A DNA stretch of 64,000 bases, taken from Corallococcus soli (GTDB taxonomy: Bacteria; Myxococcota; Myxococcia; Myxococcales; Myxococcaceae). The stretch spans positions 62,001 through 126,000 of the forward strand of contig NZ_JAAIYO010000017.1 of NCBI RefSeq assembly GCF_014930455.1, read 5' to 3'. The notes under the pieces were generated by a model. It ran no database searches and had not been told where the DNA came from. It was given only the letters and a program-made list of their open reading frames with translations. Of this stretch, positions 32,153 to 41,077 are shown piece by piece; the stretch's first letter is position 1, and each line of letters starts with the position of its first letter. Both the position numbers and the translations under genes were made by a program.

Positions 32153-33871
32153 CTACGCTGGCTGGAGGAAGCGGCCGTCCACCAGGTGGTCGATGACCTC
32201 GCGAGCCGAGTGCGGATCCAGCTTCGCCCTGGTGCCCAGTTGGGCCACCCCGGTGGCGACGGTCGTGGGGCGCTCGAAGGCGGCCAGGGCCGCCAGGAGG
32301 ATGGCGCCGTCCTGGCCTTGCGCGAGCGTGGGATCCGAGAACTTGCGGGGGCTGACGGACGGGGCGCAGCTCAGGGTGATGCCATCCACCGAGCGCAGGA
32401 CGGTGACGGGCTCCTGCGCCACCTTGGCGGGAGCCCGGTGGGCTCCCAGCCAGTCCCCGAGCGTGAACTGCTTCTTCGACGGGGCGGTGTTGACGAGCCG
32501 GGTGCGGCCCTGGATGTCGAGCCGCTTCCGGGCGTCCCGGTGTTCCCACGCCAGGGCGTCCACGCGGTCGGAGGTGCGCTGCACCGCCGCTTCGAGCGCG
32601 GCGTCCTTGAAGCGGATCATCGGCACGGACACGTCGCCGGGCTCGCGTTGCTCGAAGTAGTCGACGAACTCCGTGAACGTGCGCGCTTCGCTCACCATGT
32701 CGAACCGCGCGGGGTGTTCCGTGACGAGGGCCCCGGGCTGGGCCTCCAGTCGCTGGTAGCCCACCACGCAGTCCAGGCTGATGACCTTCTGAACGAGGCG
32801 CAGCTCTTCGGCGAGGGTGGCCTCGCTCGCGAAGGGCAGGCCTCCGATGCCGGAGATTTCAACCTCCAGGTTCGGGTGTCGGCGGGAGGCCTCGATGACG
32901 TCGAGCAGCTCGCGGTCCTTCGCGCACGGCTTGAGCAGCCCGCGCCCCATCTGCTCCAGGCGCTGCTGTTCGGAGAAGCAGCCGATGTCGAGCACCATGT
33001 AGATGCGCTTGAAGGTCCGGGCCAGCGCCTCCACGAGTTCGATCCGGGGCACGCCCCACAGGAAGTACGTGCAGCAGTGGCGGGAGAGGTCCACGCCCGC
33101 CCAGGTGCTGTCCAGGAACTCCGCGGAGCTGCCGGCGAAGTCGTAGCGCATCTGCCAGGTCCGGCCGGCGATCTCCTGGTGGTCCCGGCGCACGCTCTCC
33201 TCGGAGCGCAGGAACGGCTTCGCGCGTCCGAAGGCCGCCTTCTGGTTGCCGCGGGCGCCGCCGCAGTAGAGGCAGTTCTCGCCGCACCCCTTGCCGGGCG
33301 CGACCCAGCCCGAGAAGGAGTTCAAGTCCATCTGGCTGAGGAAGAGCTCGTTGAAGTGCGAGTAGTAGACGTCCTCGGTGTTGGTGGCGCCCTGCACGTA
33401 GGCCAGCGGAAGCCGGCGGGGGCTGCCGTCGGCGTTGCGGGTGACGCAGTTGGGTGGGGTGGGGTCGCCCTGGCAGATGGCCAGCAGGGGCTTCTCGCCG
33501 TCGCCCAGCACGATGTGGTCGAAGCAGTCGAAGGCGTTCAGCTCCCGCCACCAGTAGGAGGCGGAGTTGCCCCCCACGACGATGCGGATCGCCGGGTCGA
33601 TGGCCCGCAGGGTCCGCGCGATGAGCAGGGCGCGGTCCACGTGGTGGAACCACTTGAGGCTGATGCCGACCAGCTTGGGGCGCACGCGGGTGACGAGCGC
33701 TTCAAAGGAGCGGACGACCTCGGCTTCGGTCTCATCGCCGTCGTACAGCCGCACGAAGGCTTCGATGCCGCCGCGTCGCAGGTAGCTCGCCAGGTAGAGG
33801 ATGCCGCACGTGGCTTCGCCCGTTCCGGCACCGACGAGGAGCACTGGCGAGAGGTCACGACCACCACGCAT
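32153..33871 (-). CDS. B12-binding domain radical SAM protein
   Basis: A 572-residue protein. Residues ~5-135 form a cobalamin-binding-like domain (SPVLLVGAGTGEATCGILYL, then LVGISLKWFHHVDRALLIAR, IRIVVGGNSA). The radical SAM core carries Cys196-GEN-Cys200-LY-Cys203, the C-x3-C-x2-C cluster motif. A C-terminal region of ~200 residues (RTRLVNTAPSKKQFTLGDWL) is unassigned. Members of this class methylate unactivated carbons or carry out ring rearrangements in natural-product pathways. It stands alone; no peptide precursor or biosynthetic cluster is next to it. ATG 33871 is chosen because the cobalamin domain starts right after it; its SD is weak. Confidence 0.82.
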   Translation of the reverse strand: MRGGRDLSPVLLVGAGTGEATCGILYLASYLRRGGIEAFVRLYDGDETEAEVVRSFEALVTRVRPKLVGISLKWFHHVDRALLIARTLRAIDPAIRIVVGGNSASYWWRELNAFDCFDHIVLGDGEKPLLAICQGDPTPPNCVTRNADGSPRRLPLAYVQGATNTEDVYYSHFNELFLSQMDLNSFSGWVAPGKGCGENCLYCGGARGNQKAAFGRAKPFLRSEESVRRDHQEIAGRTWQMRYDFAGSSAEFLDSTWAGVDLSRHCCTYFLWGVPRIELVEALARTFKRIYMVLDIGCFSEQQRLEQMGRGLLKPCAKDRELLDVIEASRRHPNLEVEISGIGGLPFASEATLAEELRLVQKVISLDCVVGYQRLEAQPGALVTEHPARFDMVSEARTFTEFVDYFEQREPGDVSVPMIRFKDAALEAAVQRTSDRVDALAWEHRDARKRLDIQGRTRLVNTAPSKKQFTLGDWLGAHRAPAKVAQEPVTVLRSVDGITLSCAPSVSPRKFSDPTLAQGQDGAILLAALAAFERPTTVATGVAQLGTRAKLDPHSAREVIDHLVDGRFLQPA

Positions 33872-34136
33872 GAGACGAGCACCGACCTTTCCGAGTCTTG
33901 AGTCAGCGTAGACGATCCAAGGGGGCTGGCGTGGAATGGTTGGCGCCCGGCGCGTAGGCCCCCAGGCGGCCAGAAGGCCGCCCGGCACACCTTCAGACGC
34001 CTGACTGAATGCGAGAGCGCGAGGGCATCAGGGGCCCTGGACCAACGTGTGACGTGCGTTCCAGCCCGGCCTGTCGGGGGCACGAGTTCCCGGGTATTCT
34101 CGGGCCCCTTCGCCGTCCCCACCTGGGAGCGCTTCG

Positions 34137-34940
34137 ATGAACCACGGTAGCCGCGCCGTTGTCCTGTCATTGGGCCTGTTCCTCGCGCTGGCGGCCCCGG
34201 TGGCCCGGGCGGATGGCCTCTCCGTCATTCCCTACGGCGACAACTGCTGGGGCACCGGCACGGACGCGGATCGGGATGGGCTCAATGATGACTGCGAATA
34301 CCAGCTCGCGAAGTGGTTCATGCCGCTGTTCTGGTTCGACAGCGGTGAGAGCGGCGCCGCGCGCCGGCCGTACTTCGCCGTCAAGAGCGAGTCCTTCGCC
34401 TCCCGCACCGTGCGCATCTTCTACATGAACACCTTCTACGAGGACACCGGCGTCACCACCGGCCACGACGGCGACCCCGAGTTCCAGATCTTCGAGGTGC
34501 ACGCCTCCGGGGGACGCTGGTACCTCGACTGGGCCTACCTGTCCGCGCACCGCAAGAGCGTGTGCGACTCGTCGGCCTGGTACGCGTTCGACCAGCTCGA
34601 GTACGACCTGGGCGACGCACGCAATGGCTACCGCGGATGGCCCGTCCTCTACATGGCCGAGGACAAGCACGCGGCCTACAACAACCTGTCCACATGCGAC
34701 AGCGGGTGCTTCTCCCAGGACTTCTGCAGCCGCACCACGTCCCAGTACCTCGACACCACGGCGAACAAGCTCGCCTCGCGCAACGTGGGCTCCACGGTGG
34801 TGCAGCTCATCAATCAGGTCGTCCTCAACGGGAAGACGGAGCGCCTGCTCGATGACGTGGACTTCAAGGGCTGGGATGACCAGTGGTACCGGCCCAACTC
34901 CCAGGGCTACCGCCGCCACCTCAACGACTTCGGCTTCTGA
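34137..34940 (+). CDS. Secreted protein of unknown function
   Basis: A 267-residue exported protein with a clear Sec signal ([25 protein letters not shown]). The mature protein has a calcium-binding-like [13 protein letters not shown] near its start, then [20 protein letters not shown] and [20 protein letters not shown]. Several cysteines ([11 protein letters not shown]) suggest disulphides. The A-E-D-K-H-A-A-Y stretch recalls Vps62-like/DUF946 proteins, but the match is weak. An SD (GGGAG) lies 7 nt before ATG 34137. The following PKD-like gene starts 5 nt after its stop, so the two are probably cotranscribed. Confidence 0.7.
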   Translation: MNHGSRAVVLSLGLFLALAAPVARADGLSVIPYGDNCWGTGTDADRDGLNDDCEYQLAKWFMPLFWFDSGESGAARRPYFAVKSESFASRTVRIFYMNTFYEDTGVTTGHDGDPEFQIFEVHASGGRWYLDWAYLSAHRKSVCDSSAWYAFDQLEYDLGDARNGYRGWPVLYMAEDKHAAYNNLSTCDSGCFSQDFCSRTTSQYLDTTANKLASRNVGSTVVQLINQVVLNGKTERLLDDVDFKGWDDQWYRPNSQGYRRHLNDFGF

Positions 34941-34945
34941 CCCCC

Positions 34946-36208
34946 GTGCCGCCAGGAGCGCATGGTCGCCGCGACCGGGGCCTCGGCGTGCGCGTGCTGC
35001 TGACTGGTGGCGCCCTGCTGGGCGTCGGCCTGGCGTGGGTGCTGCTCCAGGACGGTGAGCCGCCGCTCCCGCCCGTCCACCCCGTCGCCGTCGTGGCCGC
35101 GCCCGCGCGCATCGCGGAGGTGACTCCGCGCCCCGTCGTGCGAGCGCAGCCCCTGGCCCCCCCGCCCGTTCCGCCCGCCGCGACGGCAGCCGCCCTCTCC
35201 GCCGCGCTGAGCGAGGAGCGGGTGGTGCTGTCATCGAGCGCCATCATCGAGGGCGTGGACGCGGACCAGCCGTGGGTGTGCACGGGCGAGCTGTTGACGC
35301 TGTCCGCTCGCACGGGAGGGAAGGCCGAACCGGGCATGGTCCCGCGCTGGGTGTGGCCGGGCTCGGAGACGGGCGCGGAGCTGCACCCCGGTGCGCGGCT
35401 CCCGTGGCGCGCACCGGCCACCGCGGGCCGGTACTTCGTGCACTTCCAGCTCTGCAAGGACCTGGGGGGCCGCCGGGTCGGCGTGCTGGCCGAGCAGGTC
35501 GTCGGCATCGACGTGCGTGCGTGTGGCGCGGGAGAGGGACAGGCCGACACGCTCCGCATCGAGGTCGCGCAGCGGGGCAACGAAGACTTCTCCTTCCGCG
35601 CGGTGTCGCTAGAGCCCGCTGCCGTCTACACCTGGAGCTTCGGTGATGGGACCTCCACCGTGACGACGGAGCCCGGGGCCACGCATGTCTATGCGAAGCA
35701 GGCCCCTGGCGCGCCGGACGTCCGTGGCTTCACCGTGTCGCTGTCCGCCCGTGGCAGGGAAGGGGAGCGGACCGCGACGCGGTTCGTGTGGGTCCGGGGG
35801 CAGCCTCCTTCCGATGCGCCTCCCGGAGCGAACCTGAAGGTCGAGCGGGTGCCCGGCCGCGCCGGGGAAGAGGGCTGGCGGAGCCACGTCCAGGTCGACA
35901 TCCCCGAGGGCGGCGACGTCGCGTGGGAGCGGGTGGAGCGGCTCACCGTGAGCTGGGATGATCAGGTGGACGTCCGCACGAGCGGGTGGCGCGAGCTCAT
36001 CACCGTGGAGGAGGACCTGGGACGTGGCGGCTTCCGGGGCCACGTCACCGTGCCTTCCTCCAGCGTGCGGCCGGAGGTGAAGCAGGTCATCGACATCCTC
36101 CACGGGCGCGATGCGACGGGCCGGGAGCTGTCCCTTTCCTGGGCCTCCTTCAAGGCCGCGCCCCCGCGCCCGTCCGCACCCCCTTCGGAGCGGCCTCCGC
36201 CGAAGTAG
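34946..36208 (+). CDS. Membrane-anchored protein with PKD-like domain
   Basis: A 420-residue protein from GTG 34946. A short basic N-terminus leads into one membrane segment (VRVLLTGGALLGVGLAWVLL), followed by a Pro/Ala-rich linker. The periplasmic part has a PKD-like domain at ~220-300 (AAVYTWSFGDGTSTVTTEPG, where W-x-F-G-D-G-T is the PKD signature). A last domain of ~110 residues (RVERLTVSWDDQVDVRTSG) is unassigned. Likely role: envelope scaffold or binding protein paired with the secreted protein upstream. No SD precedes GTG 34946; GTG 34988 is an alternative. Confidence 0.7.
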   Translation: MPPGAHGRRDRGLGVRVLLTGGALLGVGLAWVLLQDGEPPLPPVHPVAVVAAPARIAEVTPRPVVRAQPLAPPPVPPAATAAALSAALSEERVVLSSSAIIEGVDADQPWVCTGELLTLSARTGGKAEPGMVPRWVWPGSETGAELHPGARLPWRAPATAGRYFVHFQLCKDLGGRRVGVLAEQVVGIDVRACGAGEGQADTLRIEVAQRGNEDFSFRAVSLEPAAVYTWSFGDGTSTVTTEPGATHVYAKQAPGAPDVRGFTVSLSARGREGERTATRFVWVRGQPPSDAPPGANLKVERVPGRAGEEGWRSHVQVDIPEGGDVAWERVERLTVSWDDQVDVRTSGWRELITVEEDLGRGGFRGHVTVPSSSVRPEVKQVIDILHGRDATGRELSLSWASFKAAPPRPSAPPSERPPPK

Positions 36209-36291
36209 CGCGACCGGGACGTGCCCGGTTCCCGTTCGTCGCCGCGCGCTTCAGGGCGGACGCGGTGGGCACCGTCGGGCCCACAGACCGC

Positions 36292-37308
36292 TCAGCGCGC
36301 GTACCGCTCGCGGCGCAGCGGGCGCCAGCGGTAGGCGCACTCGGTGAGGTGCAGCACCGAGTCGAGCCTCGCGCCCGAAGCGAGCGGGCCCTCCTGGAGG
36401 TACTCGCAATACAACTGCACCGGGCTGGCGAAGCGTGCGTTCCAGGGCTCGCGGTCGATGGTCAGCACGTAGACGAACCCGTCGGCGACACCGAGCGCGT
36501 CGTAGCACTCGACCAGGGGCTCATGCAGCGAGTCCAGGTCCGACCACACGCTGCCCTCGGGCGGCTGCGTCCGGGGCTCGGTGTCGAAGACGCCCACCAG
36601 CTTCCCTCCGGGGAAGGCGGGCTCCGGGTCCACGCCCACCGTGAGCAGGTCACCCTCGCGCGCCATCACCATCCGGGCCTCGCCGAACTCGTGGAACTTG
36701 AACTCCTTGAGCGCGTTTCCCACGCCGCGCATCACCGGATCGCTGGTCTCGCTGCGCACGAAGTAGCCCCCGCGCCGCCAGGCGCCCCGCGCGTTGCGGT
36801 AGCGCACCGCGGCCCGGTAGCTCACCTGGTAGAAGCAGACGCCCAGCAGCGAGGACAGCCCCTTCGGCCGCATGTCGCGCAGCGAGGACATCAACACCTG
36901 CACCCAGGCGGTGCCGTGGAAGACCTCCGGCTCCAGCGGCGCGGGCAGCAGGCGCGCGAGGAGGGCCGGGTCCACCGCGTAGTTGAGCGACAGGGCCTCC
37001 ACCCAGTGCGTCTGCACCTGCGTGAGCCACGGGACGGAAGGACACGCCTCCATGCCTTCGGAGCTCGGGCTGGGGTCCTGGGCCTGGGTGAGCGCGGCGT
37101 GCGCCTCCCTGAGCGCCTCGTGCCCCGACGGCGTCAGCACCCACACCCCTCGCGAGGACTGCACCAGCCCCGTCGCGACGAGCCGCCGCAGCACCGCGCC
37201 GGGCTCCACGACGCCGGCTTCCTTCAGTCGCGCGGTCAGCGCCCGCTCGGTGAGTCCGAGCGGTTCCATGGCCAGCGCCACCAGGGCCGCGAGCGCCTCC
37301 GGGCTCAT
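36292..37308 (-). CDS. DUF2071 (YqjF-like) protein with N-terminal winged-helix-like domain
   Basis: A 338-residue protein. Residues ~1-75 look like a winged helix: AMEPLGLTERALTARLKEAG, then LVATGLVQSSRGVWVLTPSG. From ~100 the DUF2071 acetoacetate-decarboxylase-like fold begins: WVEALSLNYAVDPALLARLL, then FHGTAWVQVLMSSL and VCFYQVSYRAAVRYRNARGA. The catalytic lysine of true acetoacetate decarboxylases could not be confirmed. ATG 37308 overlaps the stop of the upstream membrane-protein gene (ATGA), so the two are one operon. A fused DNA-binding-like domain is unusual for DUF2071 and suggests ligand-dependent regulation. Confidence 0.75.
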   Translation of the reverse strand: MSPEALAALVALAMEPLGLTERALTARLKEAGVVEPGAVLRRLVATGLVQSSRGVWVLTPSGHEALREAHAALTQAQDPSPSSEGMEACPSVPWLTQVQTHWVEALSLNYAVDPALLARLLPAPLEPEVFHGTAWVQVLMSSLRDMRPKGLSSLLGVCFYQVSYRAAVRYRNARGAWRRGGYFVRSETSDPVMRGVGNALKEFKFHEFGEARMVMAREGDLLTVGVDPEPAFPGGKLVGVFDTEPRTQPPEGSVWSDLDSLHEPLVECYDALGVADGFVYVLTIDREPWNARFASPVQLYCEYLQEGPLASGARLDSVLHLTECAYRWRPLRRERYAR

Positions 37309-37919
37309 ACCAGCCGGGGCCCCGCGTCCCCGGCGGCGAGCCGCCGGCTCCGGGCGCGGTGGAGCGCGAGGCCGGAGCCGAACTGGACGAGGAACCAGAG
37401 TCCGCCCAGCACGCCGAACGCGTGGGACTCCAGGCGGGTCATCCCCAGGGCGACCAGCGCGAACAGCAGGGCCATCCCGTACCAGACGCGGCCCATCAGC
37501 GCGCCCATGGACGCGAAGGACATGGCGAACAGGACGCACGCCACCCCGGGCACGAAGAGCCGGTCCAGCCCTAGCAGCAGGTTGAGCACCGCCACCAGCA
37601 CCAGCCCCCCGATGAAGGTGGTCCAGATGGACCAGATCTGCCGTTCGATGAACGAGCGCACCCCGGCGGACTGGCCGCGCTTCATCACGAAGATGCTGGT
37701 CAGGTTGAAGGAGAGCAGCACGGTCCAGAGCAGCACGAAGGGTCCCGGGCCGCGATGGCCCGCTTCCCAGAGCCCGTCCGTGGCCAGGAAGCCCCCGCCG
37801 TTGATGAAGGCGTGGAGCATCCAGATGGCGCCCCAGTTCTGGAGCGCGGTGTCGTCACGGGCCTGCGCGACGACCCGGCGCATGAGTTCAAGGGCCTGGG
37901 TGGCTTCGGTGCGATTCAT
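37305..37919 (-). CDS. Integral membrane protein of unknown function
   Basis: A 204-residue protein with about four or five membrane helices (FVLLWTVLLSFNLTSIFVM, TFIGGLVLVAVLNLLLGL, FVPGVACVLFAMSFASMGAL, WYGMALLFALVALGM, and a last one near FGVLGGLWFLVQFGSGLAL). The N-terminal 45 residues are cytosolic (NRTEATQALELMRRVVAQAR). It is first in an operon with the DUF2071 protein (4-nt overlap). No transporter or enzyme family was recognised. Confidence 0.72.
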   Translation of the reverse strand: MNRTEATQALELMRRVVAQARDDTALQNWGAIWMLHAFINGGGFLATDGLWEAGHRGPGPFVLLWTVLLSFNLTSIFVMKRGQSAGVRSFIERQIWSIWTTFIGGLVLVAVLNLLLGLDRLFVPGVACVLFAMSFASMGALMGRVWYGMALLFALVALGMTRLESHAFGVLGGLWFLVQFGSGLALHRARSRRLAAGDAGPRLV

Positions 37920-38004
37920 CACCCGCGACGTTACTGCTTTTGCTGGACGCGCACGCGGTCCAACCCCGCGAGCGGCCACCGGGCGCCGTCGCTCCTGGCG
38001 CGCG

Positions 38005-40014
38005 TCAGGCGCCCGCTTCGCTCGCGATGTCGGTGAGGGCCACGACGAGGGTGTCCAGCTCCCAGTCGATGGCGAACGTGGCGGCCTGCACCCGCGCGGG
38101 AGGCTTCGAGGCGCTGGCGAGCAGTCCCCGGGCGCGCCGGAGGGCGGCTGCGAGCCCCTTCGCTTCGAGGAAGAGGAGCGTCCCCGTGAGCCCCTGGCAC
38201 AGGTGCTCGTAGTCGTCGCGCGCGCCCTCCGTGAGCGACGCCATGAGCGCGGGGCGCGCCTGCTCCAGATCCTGGAGGGCGAGCCGGGCCAGCGCCGCGC
38301 GCGCCTGGGAGTCTCCCGCCGCCCGCTGCCCGAGCTTCGCGAAGCTGAAGTCCTGCGCCAGGGCCAGCGGATTGTCGGCGGAGGCGGTGGGCTCGGGGGC
38401 ACGGAGGACCGGCGCCGGCGTGTGTTCGGGCCGGTCCGGAAGTTCGCGCGACGTGCACCGCGCCATCTTGTGGAAGAGGACGTCCGCGTCGAAGGGCTTG
38501 CCGATGAAGTCCGTGAAGCCAGAGGCCAGGATGCGGCCCTCCTGCCAGGCCCGCGCGGAGGCGGAGATGGCGATGACGGGCAGCTTGCGCAGCCGCTCGT
38601 CCGGGAGCTGCCGGATGACCTTCAGGGCATCGAAGCCACCCAGCTCCGGCATGTGCAGGTCCATCAGCACAAGCTCGTAGGTGCCTTCGCGCAGCCGCTC
38701 CACCGCCTGCTGCCCGTTCTTGACGGCGTCGAATACGACGCCCCAGTGCTCGAACCAGCGGGCGAGCACGTAGGTGTTGACCTCGCTGTCCTCGACCACG
38801 AGCACCCGCAGGCCCTGGAGCCCCCGCGTGGGCGATGCGCGGTCGGGCGCCGTGTCGGGGATGCCCGCGCGTGCCTTCATGCGCAGATCGAAGCAGAAGC
38901 GGGTCCCCTTTCCCAGCTCACTGCTCACGGCCATCTTGCTTCCATGCAGCTCCAGCAGCTTGCGGCTGATGGAGAGCCCCAGGCCCGTGCCGCCGTACTT
39001 CATCCCGATGTCGTAGTTCGCCTGGGCGTACTCCTCGAAGATGGCGGCGATGCGGTCCGCGGAGATCCCAATCCCCGTGTCGCTCACCTGGACGGTGAGG
39101 TCGCACACGTCGCCGTCCCGGGACCGGACGACGACGGAGAGCGTGACGTGACCCTTCTCCGTGAACTTCAGGGCGTTGCTCACGAGGTTCGTGAGGATCT
39201 GCCCGAGCTTGAGCGGATCTCCCAGGAGGCAGTGGGGGAGCTGCGCGTCCAGCTCCACCCGGAGCTGGAGCTTCTTCTCCTCGGCCCGGGCGGCCTGGCC
39301 ATTCACGATGCCGCTGATCAGCTCCCGGGGATCGAACTCACGCTGCTCCAGCGCGAGCTGGCCCGCCTCGATCTTGCTCCAATCAAGGATGTCGTTGACC
39401 ATCGCGAGCAGGGTGCCGGAGGACGCGCCGAGGACGCGCAGGTACTTCGCCTGCTTGTCCGTCAGGGACGTCATCCCCATGAGCCGGGTGGCGGCGGTGA
39501 TGGCGTTGACGGGGTTGCGCACCTCATGGCTGAGGGTCGCCAGGAGGCCCGCCTTGGACTGGGCGAGCTGTTCCGCCTTCCGGCGCGCCAGCAGCAGCTC
39601 GCGCTCGTAGCGCTTGCGGTCCGTCATGTTGAAGACGGTGAGCCGGACGCAGAGGGGTCTGCCCAGCGCATCCCGCATCTGCACGGCGTTGATCAGCGCC
39701 GGCAGCGGAGGGCTGCCGGGGCAGGTCAGCTCCAGGGAGAGTTCGCGGACGAAGCCCTGCATCTGGAGGAGCGGCGCGAGGTGCGTCTCGTGGAAGATGC
39801 GGCCCGGGACCGTGAGCAGCTCGGAGAACCGCTTGCGTCCGACCAGGGCTTCTCGTGAATGGCCGGTCCAGGTCAGGAAGGTCTGGTTGACCTTGACGAT
39901 GAGCCCCTCGGGGGTCGTGGAGAGGTAGCCGCACGGCGCGTTCTCATAGAGATCCTCCGCCGACTCCTCGAATGGTGCCCCCCTGGAGCTTGTGTCCTCC
40001 GCGTCATCCCGCAT
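38005..40014 (-). CDS. Hybrid sensor histidine kinase with RsbP-like PAS, receiver and Hpt-like domains
   Basis: A 669-residue soluble protein. PAS domain (~23-135) beginning YENAPCGYLSTTPEGLIVKV, with LTVPGRIFHETHLAPLLQMQ and PALINAVQMR; its layout closely follows the PAS domain of RsbP. HisKA: LATLSHEVRNPVNAITAAT (His163). ATPase: N-box TNLVSNALKF, G1 SDTGIGIS, G2 GGTGLGLSIS. Receiver: VLVVEDSEVNTYVL with Asp452 in LVLMDLHMPELGG and Lys506 in GKPFD. The C-terminal helical segment has His604 in EHLCQGLTG, matching the H-x3-G Hpt motif with the usual Lys replaced by Gln. It starts 5 nt after the stop of an RsbQ-like hydrolase gene. It is probably a phosphorelay that reads a signal delivered by the hydrolase. 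Confidence 0.9.
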   Translation of the reverse strand: MRDDAEDTSSRGAPFEESAEDLYENAPCGYLSTTPEGLIVKVNQTFLTWTGHSREALVGRKRFSELLTVPGRIFHETHLAPLLQMQGFVRELSLELTCPGSPPLPALINAVQMRDALGRPLCVRLTVFNMTDRKRYERELLLARRKAEQLAQSKAGLLATLSHEVRNPVNAITAATRLMGMTSLTDKQAKYLRVLGASSGTLLAMVNDILDWSKIEAGQLALEQREFDPRELISGIVNGQAARAEEKKLQLRVELDAQLPHCLLGDPLKLGQILTNLVSNALKFTEKGHVTLSVVVRSRDGDVCDLTVQVSDTGIGISADRIAAIFEEYAQANYDIGMKYGGTGLGLSISRKLLELHGSKMAVSSELGKGTRFCFDLRMKARAGIPDTAPDRASPTRGLQGLRVLVVEDSEVNTYVLARWFEHWGVVFDAVKNGQQAVERLREGTYELVLMDLHMPELGGFDALKVIRQLPDERLRKLPVIAISASARAWQEGRILASGFTDFIGKPFDADVLFHKMARCTSRELPDRPEHTPAPVLRAPEPTASADNPLALAQDFSFAKLGQRAAGDSQARAALARLALQDLEQARPALMASLTEGARDDYEHLCQGLTGTLLFLEAKGLAAALRRARGLLASASKPPARVQAATFAIDWELDTLVVALTDIASEAGA

Positions 40015-40021
40015 CGTCGGC

Positions 40022-40816
40022 TCAGGTGCCCAGGTAGGCTTTCATGGCGGCGACGGTCTCCGCGGGAGCGCTCAGGTTCGGGCAATGCCCGGTCGCCTTC
40101 ATGAGCACCAGCTCGGCGGTGGGCAGGTTCCGGAACACGTACTCGCCCACGGCCTCCGACGCGATGACGTCATGGGAGCACTGGAGGACCAGGGACGGCG
40201 TCTTGACCCTGGGCAGTTCGGCCCGGTGGTCCGACAGGAAGGTGACGCGCGCGAAGTGCTTCGCGATCTCCGGATCCGTCCGACAGAAGCTGTTGGTGAG
40301 CTCCTCGCCGAGTTCGGCCCGGTCCGGGTTGCCCATGATGACGGGCGCCATCGTGCTGGACCAGCCCAGGTAGTTGTCGTCGAGCGACTCCAGCAATTGT
40401 TCGATGTCCTCACGCGAGAAGCCGCCGACATACCCCTCGTCGTTGATGTAACAGGGCGACGGGCCCACGAGCACGAGCCTGTCGAAGCGCTCCGGCTCCC
40501 GGATGGCCGCCAGCACCCCGACCATCGCGCTCACCGAGTGTCCGACGAAGACCCCCTGCTGGAGGTCCAGCGCGTGGCAGACCTCCAGGACGTCATCCGC
40601 GTAGCCGTCCAGCGTCGAGTACTTCGCGCGGTCATAGGCGGCGATCTCCGAGCCACCGGCCCCCACGTGGTCGAAGAGCACGGTGCGGTAGTCCCGCTCG
40701 AACTCGGGCGCGACGAACCGCCACATGTTCTGGTCGCAGCCGAAGCCATGGGAGAAGAGCATGGGCCGGGCGCCCTGACCCTTCACCTTGACGTTGTTCC
40801 GAGCCAGCACCCCCAT
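40022..40816 (-). CDS. rsbQ: RsbQ-like alpha/beta hydrolase
   Basis: A 264-residue protein resembling RsbQ along its whole length. It starts GVLARNNVKVKGQGARPMLF, then SHGFGCDQNMW and LFDHVGAGGS. Ser94 lies in VFVGHSVSAM, Asp216 in LQCSHDVIA and His244 in ATGHCPNLS, the full RsbQ triad at nearly the same spacing. VLVGPSPCYINDEGYVGGF is also typical. RsbQ and the related KAI2/D14 receptors bind or hydrolyse a small hydrophobic ligand; in Bacillus, RsbQ is needed for RsbP to sense energy stress through its PAS domain. Here the partner gene 5 nt downstream encodes a PAS-containing hybrid kinase. ATG 40816 is chosen because it aligns with the family start. Confidence 0.92.
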   Translation of the reverse strand: MGVLARNNVKVKGQGARPMLFSHGFGCDQNMWRFVAPEFERDYRTVLFDHVGAGGSEIAAYDRAKYSTLDGYADDVLEVCHALDLQQGVFVGHSVSAMVGVLAAIREPERFDRLVLVGPSPCYINDEGYVGGFSREDIEQLLESLDDNYLGWSSTMAPVIMGNPDRAELGEELTNSFCRTDPEIAKHFARVTFLSDHRAELPRVKTPSLVLQCSHDVIASEAVGEYVFRNLPTAELVLMKATGHCPNLSAPAETVAAMKAYLGT

Positions 40817-41077
40817 ATGCGCCTCCCGTGATGAAGGGGAAAGACCGACGTTCACTCCCAGGCCAGGCGCGCGGCATCCGGCCGTCGCTCCCGTATCCAA
40901 ACGGCGGGAGCATGGGCCTTACTTCATTGTTCCTTCGCTGAGTTTATGGATCACGCCCGGAATCCGTGAAGTGTCCGTGTCGGCTTGGCGTGAGTCTGGA
41001 ATTCGCCAGGGCTGGCGGTTCGGACATGGCTTCCAGGCTCGTTCGGACACCTGCCCCGTCGTCGAGCGCTCACTCGC
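40817..41077. other. Intergenic region upstream of rsbQ-like gene
   Basis: About 260 nt between the rsbQ-like gene and the end of the EamA transporter gene, both on the minus strand. It should hold the promoter of the rsbQ-kinase operon. The least GC-rich part is about 40918-40960. No clear -35/-10 pair or gene could be assigned. Confidence 0.35.

Noticed and set aside
35986-39858. A 1290-codon plus-strand frame across the DUF2071, membrane protein and hybrid kinase genes
   Set aside because: It spans three recognised minus-strand genes and encodes Arg/Gly/His-rich sequence without any domain; a shadow frame.
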